DNA of 64,000 nt from NCBI GenBank assembly GCA_021464415.1, contig JAKCWG010000748.1, positions 1 through 64,000 of the forward strand, in the 5' to 3' direction. The position numbers and the translations under genes are program-made. Below, piece by piece: positions 10,437 to 20,912 of the stretch; the stretch's first letter is position 1, and the number at the start of each line of letters is the position of its first letter. Under the pieces are notes generated by a model. That model searched no databases. It had not been told where the DNA came from and saw only the letters and a list, made by a program, of their open reading frames with translations. Source of the stretch: Lonicera japonica (lineage: Eukaryota > Streptophyta > Magnoliopsida > Dipsacales > Caprifoliaceae).

Positions 10437-11771
10437 GGTGTTACATGTGGAGAATCTGAAAATCGACCGATCGAACTGATTCAAATTAACCTGTTAACAA
10501 TGGGACAAAAAAATTCGAAACCACACAAAACACATCCCTCTATTTCTCTCTTTCAAAAAATTGTTCACAAGGTACCGGTCTTTAGATTTAATAAATATTT
10601 CTCATGTCATTTAATACATGACTTATATAAGATGATAGTTTATAGAAGTACCCGACCTTATCATTCGACGTGTACATTTTATTTTTAATCTTTATGTGAA
10701 AGTATATACTTTTCATTTATTACTAGTGCCGAAGTGGATAGGGATGAGAATTATACATAATAACCGGAATTTATTCATAGCATAGAGCTTATTTGGTGTT
10801 ACCTTAAAATTTATTTTTCTTGAAAGAAAAATATATGAAAATCGAATAAATCCAATTTGAAAAGTTTGGTTCAGGCATGGTCTTGATGATTCAAAAACCG
10901 AAATTGAATTTTCAAATTTGATTTGGGTTTGAGTCTTTATAATTTTAACCCCGGCCGAAACCAATAATGCCCCAAAATATAACAACTTGAATGGCCAGAC
11001 TGATCCATCAAGCTGCCTTCATAAATTTGGACAAAGTAAGCTCTAATCATTCAACCCTAACCCATCAAAATTAGATAAAAAGAGCATCTATGATGCAAAT
11101 ATGAATTGCGAGAAAATTATGTGTAATGTAAGAATCACAAACGATGAGGCAAAAAGCATTAACTATATGCAATTGTGAAAACTTAATGTAAATCTGACTT
11201 GCCGGAAAAAAGAAAAAACATTGTGAAAGAAACCATCTGTATTTAGAGTATCTCTTAGATAATGTAAAGCCTAACAAGTAAGTTTTTTATAATTCAAAAC
11301 TTCTCTATTAAATTTATAAATATTTTATCTTCAATTGTTTATTAATTATGAAAATTCAAAATTATATTATTGAAAAGTATTTGGTGATAGCTATTAAAGA
11401 AATTACATATTCAATAATATATTTACAAAACAAAATTTGATGACAAAGATAAAAAAAAAACATTTATAAGTACTACTATATATTATATATTTTTTTTAAA
11501 ACTTATCTTATATGACGCTATAAGCTAGCCCAGTGATTCACTAAGCTCCATAGAAACGATTTAGGTACCGTATTCCTCTTAGTGCGATTGCTTAAAAAAA
11601 TGAAAAATAAAAAATTGCGACATATTTGCGTACCTATGACTAAAATTAGTTAATTTCATATTTGCGTGAGTTCCATTTTCCTTATCTACTGTTCAATTTC
11701 ACTCGCAAAATACTATTCTTTCTTCTTTCTTTCTTTCTTTGTTGGTTACAGAATTGAAATCCAAGGAAAAG
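10437..11771. other. Intergenic region upstream of PPR gene 1
   Basis: Mostly AT-rich with no recognisable gene. TAGGGGTGT at about 10434 matches the hAT terminus found at 21288, but no partner end lies nearby. The last about 130 bp (CCTTATC, a TTCTTTC run and TTGGTTACAG) resemble the DNA just upstream of PPR gene 2, so they probably belong to the promoter/5' UTR shared by the pair. Confidence 0.5.
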
Positions 11772-14390
11772 ATGCCCTCCTCCATTGGAGCTTCTGCTTC
11801 TGCTTCTGCTGCATCTGTTGTTACAGTCTCCTCCACATTCACATTCAGGAAAGTTACTCCTAAATTTAACTCTCCTACTAGTATTAATACTGCAACTACA
11901 TTAAAAGTGAGCCCTAATCATTCAACCCTTCTAATCACTAATCAAACTCAACCAAAATCACTCTCCTCTATTAATCTTCATGATGCTGTTTGTTCGTTCA
12001 ATCGGATGCTCAATTCTAGGTCTAAACCCTCCATTTATTCTCTCAATAAATTATTAGGGAGTATTGTCAAAATGGGTGAGTACCAGACTGTTCTTTCTCT
12101 CTTTCAGAGTATGCAACTTTCAGGTGTTGAGGTTGATGCTTGTACCATAAACATTGCAATTAACTGTTACTGCCACTTGAATCGAGTCGATTTTGGTTTT
12201 GGTCTGTTAAGTAGCATTTTCAAACGGGGTTGCGTACCGGATGCATTTACCTTGAACCCTATAATAAGGGGGCTTTTCGCTCAAAATAAATTTTCTGAAG
12301 CTGTGAACTTATTCGTAAAGCTGGTGAGCGAGATGCAAATAGAACCTAATGCAATTACTTATGGCGCCATGATAAACGGGCTCTGCAAATCAGGGAATAC
12401 TAAAGCTGCCACTGAATTACTCAGGAGCATGGGAGAACTTAATTTTGAGGCCGACCAAGTATTGCATTCCTATAATGCAATTATAGGTTGTCTTTGTAAG
12501 GACAAAATGGTCAGTGATGCTATTAGCCTATTTGCTGAAATGACTGAGAAAGGCATTTCTCCAGATATTTTCACATATAATCCTTTGATTCAGGGCCTAT
12601 GCGATTTTGGTCTATGGGAAGAAGTTACCAGATTGTTAAGGGAAATGATGGAGAAGGAAGTATTGCTGAATGTGCGAACTTTCAATATACTAGTAGATGC
12701 ACTTTGCAATGAAGGGATGGTACGGGAAGCAAAGGATGTAATAGAAGTTATGATTGAAAGAGGTGAAGTTCCTAACATAGTCACGTACAATTCTCTGATA
12801 AAGGGGTTTTACGCTCGAGATATGTTTTTTGAAGGTAACAACTTGTTCATAAAGCTGCTGACAGAGAGGCATATAGAACCTGATATATTTACTTATGCGA
12901 CTGTGATAGACGGGCTCTGCAAATCAGGGAACACTGAAGCTGCTATTGAGCTACTCAGGAACATGGGAAAACATAATTTTGAGGATCACGGAATGGTGCT
13001 TTCCTACACTGCAATTATAGATAGTCTTTGCAAGGACAGAATGGTCATTGATGCTGTGAAACTATTCGCTGAAATGACCGAGAAAGGCCTATCTCCAAAT
13101 GTTGTCACATATAACTCTTTGATTCAGGGCCTATGCAATTTTGGTCAATGGAAAGAAGCTACCACATTGTTAAGGGAAATGATGGAGAAGGAAATATCGC
13201 CGAATGTACGTACTTTCAATGTACTAGTAGAGGCACTGTGCAATGAAGGAATGGTACGAGAAGCAGCGGATGTAATAGAAGTTATGATTGAAAGAGGTGA
13301 AGGTCCTAACATAGTCACGTACAATTCTTTGATAAAGGGGCTTTTCTCTCAAGATAAGTTTTTTGAAGGTAACAACTTGTTCATAAAGCTGCTGACAGAG
13401 AGGCAGATAGAACCTGATATATTTACTTATGCAACTGTGATAGACGGGCTCTGCAAATCAGGGAACACTAATGCTGCTATTGAGTTACTTAGGAACATGG
13501 GAAAACATAATTTTGAGGATCACGGAATGGTGCTTTCCTATAGTGCAATTATAGATAGTCTTTGCAAGGACGGAATGGTCGGTGATGCTATGAGCCTATT
13601 TGCTGAAATGACTGAGAAAGGCCTATCTCCAAATGTTGTCACATATAACACTTTGATTCAGGGACTATGCACTTTTGGTCAACGGAGAGAAGCTACCAAA
13701 TTATTGAGGGAAATGATGAAGAAGAAAGTATTACCGAATGTACGTACTTTCAATATTTTAATAGAGGCACTTTGCAAAGAAGGGTTGGTACGAGAAGCAA
13801 AGGATGTCCTAAGAGTTATGATTGAAAGAGGTGAAGTTCCTGACATAGTCACGTACAATTCTCTGATAAAGGGGCTTTTCGCTCAAGGTAAATCTTCTGA
13901 AGCTGAGAACCTGTTCTTAAAGCTGGTGAGAGAGCGGGAAGTAGAACCTACTGTAGTTACTTATGGGACTGTGATAAACGGGCTCTGCAAATCAGGGAAA
14001 ACTAAAGCTGCTATTGAGTTACTCAGGAGTATCAAAAAACAAAACTTTGATGTTTACGGAATGGTGATTTCCTATAATGCAGTTATAGATAGTCTTTGCA
14101 AGGACAGTATGGTCAGTGATGCTATGAGCCTATTCGCTGAAATGACTGAAAAAGGTCTATCTCCAAATGTTGTCACATATAACTGTTTGATTCAGGGCCT
14201 ATGCAAGGAAGGGAAGTTAGAAATTGCTAGAAAACTTTTTGATGATGTTTTCTCCAATGGATTGCAGCCTGATGTTCGCACATATACTTTAATGATAGAT
14301 GGACTTTGTGAAGAAGGGTTTTTTGATGAAGCGAAAAAATTGCTCGTGAACATGGAAGAATGTAGATGTGTTATGAATGATGTCACTTAA
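11772..14390 (+). CDS. P-class PPR protein, restorer-of-fertility-like
   Basis: The product is an 872-aa intronless protein, probably an organelle RNA-binding factor. The start is the first ATG of the frame (MPSSIG). The upstream frame has no ATG. The N-terminus is Ser/Ala/Thr-rich with few acidic residues (TFRKVTP near residue 25), consistent with mitochondrial import, which I infer. From about residue 90 it is solid PPR: about 22 motifs of 35-37 residues, mostly of the form VTYNSLI..GLC, typical of the restorer-like clade. Motifs 4-18 form three 178-residue blocks of five motifs, and a fourth block is partial. The C-terminus stops three residues into the next motif, and homology to PPR gene 2 continues in frame past the stop. 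The protein may therefore be a truncated allele or a degenerating gene. Members of this clade bind mitochondrial transcripts, often those causing male sterility. The target here is unknown. Confidence 0.93.
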   Translation: MPSSIGASASASAASVVTVSSTFTFRKVTPKFNSPTSINTATTLKVSPNHSTLLITNQTQPKSLSSINLHDAVCSFNRMLNSRSKPSIYSLNKLLGSIVKMGEYQTVLSLFQSMQLSGVEVDACTINIAINCYCHLNRVDFGFGLLSSIFKRGCVPDAFTLNPIIRGLFAQNKFSEAVNLFVKLVSEMQIEPNAITYGAMINGLCKSGNTKAATELLRSMGELNFEADQVLHSYNAIIGCLCKDKMVSDAISLFAEMTEKGISPDIFTYNPLIQGLCDFGLWEEVTRLLREMMEKEVLLNVRTFNILVDALCNEGMVREAKDVIEVMIERGEVPNIVTYNSLIKGFYARDMFFEGNNLFIKLLTERHIEPDIFTYATVIDGLCKSGNTEAAIELLRNMGKHNFEDHGMVLSYTAIIDSLCKDRMVIDAVKLFAEMTEKGLSPNVVTYNSLIQGLCNFGQWKEATTLLREMMEKEISPNVRTFNVLVEALCNEGMVREAADVIEVMIERGEGPNIVTYNSLIKGLFSQDKFFEGNNLFIKLLTERQIEPDIFTYATVIDGLCKSGNTNAAIELLRNMGKHNFEDHGMVLSYSAIIDSLCKDGMVGDAMSLFAEMTEKGLSPNVVTYNTLIQGLCTFGQRREATKLLREMMKKKVLPNVRTFNILIEALCKEGLVREAKDVLRVMIERGEVPDIVTYNSLIKGLFAQGKSSEAENLFLKLVREREVEPTVVTYGTVINGLCKSGKTKAAIELLRSIKKQNFDVYGMVISYNAVIDSLCKDSMVSDAMSLFAEMTEKGLSPNVVTYNCLIQGLCKEGKLEIARKLFDDVFSNGLQPDVRTYTLMIDGLCEEGFFDEAKKLLVNMEECRCVMNDVT
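12357..13958 (+). repeat. 534-bp (178-codon) tandem super-repeat inside PPR gene 1
   Basis: The same codons recur at 12357, 12891, 13425 and 13959, exactly 534 bp apart. Each unit holds five PPR motifs of 37, 35, 35, 35 and 36 residues. Units 2 and 3 are the most alike, at about 90% DNA identity by eye over the first 245 bp. Partial copies precede unit 1 (from about 12249) and follow as a fourth unit to about 14205. No frameshift separates the units, as expected if repeats changed number by unequal crossing-over within the reading frame. Confidence 0.93.
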
Positions 14391-14580
14391 CGTTTTATAG
14401 TACATAGATTCCTTAAGGGAAGCTAATGTAATGAGGCGTTGTTACATATGGATAAAATGGTCAGAAGGGGTTTCTCGACTGATGCATCTACTATCTCAAT
14501 GTTACTGGATCTGCTTGCAACCAACGAACAAGATCCTACACTCATACATATAACTTAGAAGTTTGCACCAAGGGTTAAGT
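14391..14580 (+). pseudogene. Lost C-terminal end of PPR gene 1
   Basis: Reading on in the same frame past the TAA at 14388-14390 gives a stretch matching the last 60 or so residues of PPR gene 2. Shared parts include FIVHRFLKGS, EALLHMDKMVRRGFS and EQDPT. Further stops occur at the position after FLKGS and near the end. The paralogue has Tyr where gene 1 has its stop. Gene 1 has therefore lost its final one and a half motifs, and the freed tail is decaying. Confidence 0.88.
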
Positions 14581-14866
14581 AACTTTCTCAGGTTCCATCT
14601 TCCAGCATTGTTTAGTTTTAAGAGAATGGATGTTTTGGTCCCCCATTCAAGCATGAAATACTGCTATCTGATTGTTAGATATTGTATGTTTGTTGTTACT
14701 AATAAGAGGTTATATATATATATTAAAAGGGAGGTCTAAGTCTCTCCCTTTATGGAGACTGAGGTGTATATGCTTGCCCTATCAATAAAGAATTTGATTG
14801 GAAATTGGCAGCACTGCAAGTTTTCACTTTCTTGCTATGTCCATTTATATAATAAATATATATACA
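14581..14866 (+). other. 3' flank of PPR gene 1
   Basis: No gene. AATAAA at 14784-14789, about 400 nt past the stop, is a candidate poly(A) signal. Segments such as TCCAGCAT (about 14600) and AGTTTTCACTTTCTTG (about 14819) match the 3' flank of PPR gene 2 (58740-59040). Confidence 0.55.
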
Positions 14867-15224
14867 GTCTCCTTCTCTTAAGGACTGTCCTTAAGTTAAC
14901 TAATTTAAGGACAGTCCATTTTTTCATAAAACATGGTGGAGATGATTTCTATAATGAGTTGATCATCTCCATCAAATTTCATCAAAAAACAAAATCGAGA
15001 AGTGAGTTAACTAAACATTTAAAATTTCAACATCCAGAAATGCGGATATATATAAATTTTTTAGTTAACGTACTTCCCGGTTGTATTTTTTGATGAAATT
15101 TGGTGGAGATGATCCATTCATGATAGAGATCATCTCTACCAAGCTTCATGAAAAAATGCATTTGTTTACTCCCTCAAAATGGACGGTTCTTGAGTTAGTT
15201 GGACGGTCCTTAAGAGAAGGGGAC
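14867..15224. mobile_element. Double-hairpin MITE in the PPR gene 1 flank
   Basis: The ends are inverted repeats: GTCTCCTTCTCTTAAGGAC on the left and its near-perfect reverse complement ending GGGGAC at 15224. Inside, a GGTGGAGATGATC-type module appears four times in alternating orientation (about 14935, 14970, 15100 and 15135), so each half can fold on its own. Flanking TATATATA tracts may hide a target duplication. It interrupts DNA that is continuous in the PPR gene 2 flank, so it inserted after the two genes separated. An open frame crossing it is a by-product. Confidence 0.85.
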
Positions 15225-17041
15225 TCGCATACATATATATCATTTTATCCTCATTGAAATTTGATCACATGAATCCCTTGGTTGAGAGCTCATTTTCTAG
15301 TTTGTATATAGATAACAAGCACAAAATAGAAAAAAATTCCTATTCAGGACGGTATCTTATTCTTCTTCCAATAGTATTAATTTATGGGTTAGTGTAAACT
15401 GAAAAGTAGGCTATTTTTCCCTCTGATTGCCAATTATATCTGGGTTAGTTGGATTATATAGAGTGCAAGATCAATGAGCTTTAAATAGTAGTACCTTTAC
15501 GCCAAAGGCCTTGAATTTTCATGTTTTCTGTTTTCATCATTCAAAGTTCAAACTATGATGTCCCTCTATAATCACATGGATACCAGAACACCATATTTCT
15601 CTTGATATATATGTTCTTTCATACCGAACATTTTAACTTTTTCTTCTTTGCCTAGTTAATTTTTTCCTTTCAGTTTTTTTCTTCTCTGCCTAACATTATT
15701 TACTCAGTTTTATACCTTACTTCATACGTAAGAATTTGTCTCTTTCTTTTCTTGACTATGTTATGTACATTTGTTGGTGCTTTGTGGCTACATAGACTTT
15801 AATTTTTGTCATTAAAAGCAAGGGGGACATCAAAATGGACCTTTAATTTGAGAAAACAAAAGTTGCCTCTCTTTTCTCTCTCATTGTCATTGCAGGGAGA
15901 TCTACATATGGTTATGAGCACTTTGCTGAGGTGACATGGGCCGTGAGCTTGAGGTAATTTTTGTCTCCAATATCTATTTGAAATTTTTGTTCAAATAAAT
16001 GATACTCCCTCTGTCTGAAATGAAGAGTCGCTTTCGGGGTGAGGATTTTAGTCAAAACTACTTAATTACTTATCTTTATGGTTTAACTTGGTTATATGAC
16101 TTTCAAGTATTATTACCAAGTGATATTTAATAATGGAGCTATTTATCTTATTATAAATTCTTGCTGAAATTATAAAACTGTGTGAATTTTGGATCAAGAG
16201 TGGTCTTATCATTCTATCCGGCAGAGTTAAATTGTCTATGCATTTGGTGGAGTTGAAGTAATAAGTTATGTGGGTTTGTTTGGCTGTCTGGAAAATTTGG
16301 GTGGCTCTTTTAACTTTCACTGTTGCGATTCAATCTAGAATCATTACCTTGATGGAGGCATTTTAAGGAAAAAGGGCAATCATTTCAAGTACTGCCTTTT
16401 AATACCATGGACTTTGGTATTCGATCAGTGTAAAAATGATTACATTAATGCTATATTTTGATCTTGGCAAGTATGTAATAAAATGCAAATGGAAGGAAAG
16501 AAATAATCTAACATTTACTCTGCATTTTATTTTTCCTTGTCAGAATTTTTGCTATATGTTCCTAGGTCCATGTATAGAATAATGGAAAACGGTGAAGTTC
16601 TGAATTTCTCCCAATGATATCAATTGAAGAAATTTTCTTTTTCTGTACAAAATTCAAATTCAAGGGATGCCCAAGCAGCCCCCTTTCAAAATCTATTACT
16701 GTTAGAAAGCGAATTGGTGCTCCTACTTCTAGTACGTACCAATTTGTTGGTTATCCTTTTCTGTCCTTTTCATAGCAAGGCTTACTGAAAAAGAACAGCG
16801 AAAACATTTGTAACTAACAAGATTCAAACTCTTGGAAAGGGAAAGTAGAATAAATTCTTACCACTAAGCCACTTCATAAAACCTAATAAAAGAAGGAAAC
16901 TATGTGCACGCGTGAAACATGTAAGCATTATATTGTGCGTTTGAGGTTGTAATCCCCAAACTAACTGTTGTTACTTTTCAAATTGTTCTTTTTATAAATG
17001 CAATTGCTCAAATTAATTGCGAAAGTTGGACATGTTTTAAG
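15225..17041. other. Intergenic / possible upstream intron of FHA gene
   Basis: 15240-15570 continues the 3' flank shared with PPR gene 2. A 58-bp stretch at 15896-15953 lies between a good acceptor (CATTGCAG) and a donor (GAGGTAATTTT), so it may be a small exon, but its translation is unrecognised. A frame from ATG 16614 gives a short Lys/Ser/Arg-rich peptide ending near a GTACGTACC donor-like site (about 16732), which could be a transit-peptide exon of the FHA gene. Both are weak. Confidence 0.35.
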
Positions 17042-18254
17042 AATATGGTGACAGTTGGACTTGTTGCTGAGAAGCCAGACATTGTGGTGACAGTTGTGAT
17101 TCCTGTCGCAACAGGCATTTAAATCTTTTTTATTGTCTAACCTTCATGAGCCTTTTTTCCACCTTTTTTACTATTGATTTTTTTATTCCCCTGGAGGTGC
17201 TTGTGTTATTCTAAATTTTATGTTAGATTAATCTGAGTTGTGGTTTTGTTACTACCTCGTGAATTAACTTCTGCATTACTGTAATGGCGAGGTGAAACTC
17301 CAGTTCACTGGATAATTTTGATTTCCTTGTAAATCATGTATATATATGTTGCAGTTGATGCCATATAATGTCCTTGTTGAAAACGGATGACTAGAGTAAT
17401 CTCTAATATAAAGTCCTTCCTGTGTTTTTGAGATGTTACAGTGACCTCCCCTTACTTGAAAAGGAAAGAAGTTTGTATCTCTTTATGTAAGTCTATTGTT
17501 GATCTAATTATTTTCTTTTATACTCGAAAGAGTGTCAGCCTTCCATGCACACATTCAGCAGAAGAAAGGGAGTCTAGTGGTGGCAGATCTGGACAGCAAA
17601 AATGGCACTTTCATTGATGACAAGCGCCTTAGTCCTGGTGTTGCCGCCGCTGTTTCTCCTGGTAGTTGTATTACTTTTGGTACTATTTCTCTACTTCACC
17701 CCGTCATTTTCGTTTTATTATTATTGTTGTTGTTGTCATCGTCATTGTTGTGTGCAATATTATGCCAGGTATAAAATTTTAAGATACTTTAGAGCGTTGT
17801 GATGGAAGTTTGTTTAATGGTTTTGATATGTCTTTATATAGGGTAGTTCATGGGTTCAAATTTCATTCCAAGTAATATTTATTTTTCTATATTAATACAT
17901 GGTAATTTAGTAATTTCAGGTGCACATCAAAAGTAACTGCCAAGTACCCCTCGCACTTAATTTATAGTACAGATCATTAAGCATAACATAGTTTGATGTG
18001 TTTCAGTCATGGATTTAATTTACAACCCATTTTATTTTTAGGGTGCGTTAATTTATTCACTCCTTTTTCATAGAAAATACTCAAAAGTTTCATATTTTTT
18101 TATCTTTGGTTATATATGGGTATAATGAATGAGCAACTTGTGTTATTGAAAGAGGATTATGGAAATTGGTTTTTCATATTTGCAGGTGACAACAATTTAG
18201 CAATGTGCAGGTTCAAAGCTTGAGAATGTAAAAAATTCTGAAGAACTAGAGTAA
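17042..18254 (+). pseudogene. FHA-domain protein gene, partial and decayed
   Basis: Three exons join in phase: 17042-17114, 17533-17679 and from 18186. They encode an FHA (phosphothreonine-binding) domain: VTVG, then VSAFHAHI, DLDSKNGTFIDDKRL, PGSCITFG and DNNLAM. It resembles plant, probably plastid-targeted, SMAD/FHA proteins of the At2g21530 type. That assignment is from memory of the family. Oddities: intron 1 starts GC instead of GT; the conserved Arg after VTVG is Leu (17060-17062); a 12-bp in-frame insertion (17087-17098) copies nearby sequence; and about two bases appear missing near 18208, so the frame stops at 18221 while another frame continues the expected C-terminus to a stop at 18252. 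The N-terminal exon is not identified. A pseudogene is likely. Confidence 0.72.
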
Positions 18255-18614
18255 TCTAATGTTGAATGAGGGATTGAAATGTACAAGCAACAATGCTGGG
18301 AGTATGAGTCAAAGTTTTGATTAACTTGTAAAAGAAGCACATTTTTAGTTATACTCTGAAGGAGAATTTATTTTACACTGAATCAATTAAATATAAAATT
18401 GCAACTGTATCATTGAACATGGCTGAAAAAGGTGCCCACTGGGTTCTAGCACAAGGGATGGGGTGGGTTTCTTTGTTATTTTGTAGTAAAAAGAAAAAAA
18501 AAAGGATAGAGTATGATATGGGTTGTGTTTGGTTCGTTGAAAAGTAAATTCAGCGAAACTGTTTTTTTGCAAATTACATTGTTGGTGCCTATTTGGTTAG
18601 TATTAGAAGTGAAG
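18255..18614. other. Intergenic
   Basis: No gene or defined repeat seen between the FHA remnant and the LINE fragment. GGGTTGTGTTTGGTTCG near 18520 resembles termini of common plant MITEs, but no partner was found. Confidence 0.45.
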
Positions 18615-19055
18615 TATATCAACAGCATGACTTTCTATTGTGCAGATGAATGGTAAACCGCCGGTCTCTTTTACTCCTAATAGAGAGCTCTGGCGAGGCA
18701 ATCCTCTGTCGCCGTATTTATTTCTTATAGATACCGATGGTCTTTCTGCTCTTCTACAGCATGCTGTGACTAATGGCTATCTTCGAGGGGTCTCTATATC
18801 TAGTCGACGCCCGGCTATTTCTCACCTCCTCTTCGCAGACGAAGCATTTTTTCAATTAGTGGTGCTGTTGAGGAGATGAACTCCCTCCACTATAAGATGT
18901 GAATCTGCTTCTGGCCAAAAAATTAATTTCGAGAAGTCTAGTCTCTTTTGCACTCCGAATATGCGTGATCAACTAAAATCATGTCGCCTCAGTGCTCGGA
19001 GTTCCCCCAGTGGATCAGTTTGATAGATATCTAGGGGTTCTGTTGAAACAACAGG
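18615..19055 (+). pseudogene. LINE (L1-like) reverse-transcriptase fragment
   Basis: This is a piece of a non-LTR retrotransposon RT. QMNGKPPVSF, then GNPLSPYLFLI, LRGVSI and HLLFADE are the palm region up to the FADD position (here FADE). After a frameshift, SGQKINFEKSS and LGVPPVDQFDRYLG follow, the thumb-side motifs of plant L1 elements. Both ends are truncated and there are stops. No target duplication or poly(A) tail was recognised. It certainly does not function as RT. Confidence 0.88.
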
Positions 19056-20626
19056 AACAAAATTACCAAACGAACAGCGATTGGGAACACCAGGTTGAAT
19101 CGCGAACTAAGTCATTTTCTTTAAGACATTTTTCGCGGTTTTGCTCGGTGTGTGCTAGCAGTTCGGATAGGCCACACTATCCCCAGGATACAATAAGCTC
19201 AGATAAACCCTCTGTCTCGATTTTCTTTGCACGGTGTAAAATCGAAATTCTCACTCCCTTTATAACTCTGCCGGAATCGATAAACTATTCCTGCCAGAGG
19301 CAAAAACTTTATTTTAAAGAATTTTCAAGCTCGGTGAAGGTTTGTATCAATGGAGGATTTTTTTTCCATGTATATTTTGAAGAGAGACGAAAATAAATTT
19401 TTTTTTAAAGGAAAAATTATTATCGCACCATTGCAACGAGGGAGAGAAAAACAGGTTAAGGGAGAGTGGAAGTCATCCAAACACAACGGATCTGAGTCAA
19501 AACCGATTCGAATTTCAAATAAGAAAATAATTTTATTTTTAATAAATTTAATTTTTCAAAAGTATTTTGTCTAAAAAGGTAGTATTTGACCCAAAGTAAA
19601 CCCGAGCCCAGCCCGGGTTGGTTCACACGTGCGTGTAGTGAACCACAATCATCCAAGTCATCACCCAATATCACAAAATTCTAATGCCCAAAGGGCTCAA
19701 AGCCTTTAGGCAAATTTTTCCTTATAAAAGCACATGGAAGTTTTTTTATCTCTCCTATGTGGGACTTAGGAATACACATAGAGGTCACTTGAAACTTGCT
19801 TTGGTTGTTTTCTTTTTCTTCTTCTCCCATTTTTTCAAATACACGCAAAATCTACTACAGGTTCCGATGAACATATGCATGAACAAGAGAACAGCGTTTG
19901 AACCTCTGAAGATGATGGAGAAATTGGGAGCTAAGGTTTTACGGGAGATATGAGCTTTGTCACTTCTTTTATTATTAATTTTTTTTATTATTGTTTGAAC
20001 CCTCAATATTTATTGTAGATTTTACCCATTTTTAGGTTTTAATGTTTTGAAAAAAAACCCCAACGAGTAGGGTTTTACGTGTCAAGACGTATTGGAATTA
20101 AAAAATAATAATAAAATAAAACAACACTCCTCACTCGCATGTCAGTCACGTGTCGGAGCGTTTCGGCGTGTCGGACACGTGACCTCAAAGAGTGTTCGTG
20201 CTTCATAGCACTCAGTTATTTAGCTTGTGCGGATAATTTATGGAGCAATAAGAACTTGTTGGGTTTTCCAAATTCGGTTAAGAGCATGGATCGTATCCTA
20301 GCTAGCGTCGAATAGATAATATTAATGACGCGTGCGGGGAATGTTCATTGGGTGTGGGTTTAGGAGTTAGTGGCCAACAATTGGGATGGGCATGTTGTAT
20401 TCACTAAAGTTGTCTTTAATCCGTTTATACATGGTGTTATGTTGGTGGAAGCAAATGCAATAGTGGAAAGGTTGAAACTTGCTCGCGTACCACTCTTTTT
20501 CCTCTTTCTCTCTTTACAATATATAAACATAGGGGATGAAAGAGAAAGATACAAATATTCATACGTACATATTACATATAGAGACATGATGTGTTACAAT
20601 TGTATTTATAAATAATCTCACTTTAA
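19056..20626. other. Intergenic, possible LTR-like remnant
   Basis: No supported gene. The sequence shifts abruptly from LINE to a segment starting TGTTGAAACAACAGG (about 19041). Further on there is a good TATA box (TATAAAAG, 19723-19730) and GTGTCGGACACGTGAC palindromic DNA (about 20166), suggesting a decayed LTR or promoter. The second LTR, primer site and coding region are not seen. A frame at 20370-20615 has EANAIVERLKLAR, loosely like an RNase H fold, but this is too weak to call. Confidence 0.35.
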
Positions 20627-20912
20627 TACTCAATTTCCAAATCTCAAATTATTTCTATCAATAAGCCAATTTTGTTACCTAATTTTGGAATTCATAATTG
20701 TTTCCATCAAAAACCCATTTTGGTACCCAATTCCCAAATCCAAAATCGTTCTATTAATAAACCATTTTTGATACCTTATTTTTGAATTAAACATTGTTTC
20801 TATCAATAAACCCATTTTCATGCCCAAATTTCAAATCCAAAATCGTTTTTGTGAAAAAAATCTTTTTGATACTCATTTTTTGAATCATAAATTGTGTCAT
20901 CAATATACCATT
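20627..20912. repeat. Degenerate minisatellite, about 55-60-bp period
   Basis: About five diverged units share CAAATCCAAAATCGTT, TCTATCAATAAACCCATTTT and GATACC/GGTACC blocks in order. Unit length varies slightly. It has no coding value. It ends in AT-rich DNA containing TATATATAT. Confidence 0.7.

Noticed and set aside
12590..12872. Minus-strand frames inside PPR gene 1
   Set aside because: They are antisense shadows of the PPR repeats.
12357..13958. Regular repeats that might suggest a CRISPR-like or satellite array
   Set aside because: The repeats are in-frame PPR codons of one protein, with no unique spacers.
14752..15093. 113-codon frame downstream of PPR gene 1
   Set aside because: It crosses the left half of the double-hairpin MITE and has no domain.
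19041..20180. Candidate LTR starting TGTTGAAACAAC
   Set aside because: No second LTR, target duplication, primer site or coding region was found, so it is only mentioned as a possibility.
20370..20615. Possible RNase H-like fragment (EANAIVERLKLAR)
   Set aside because: One short motif resemblance only. Catalytic residues are not seen.
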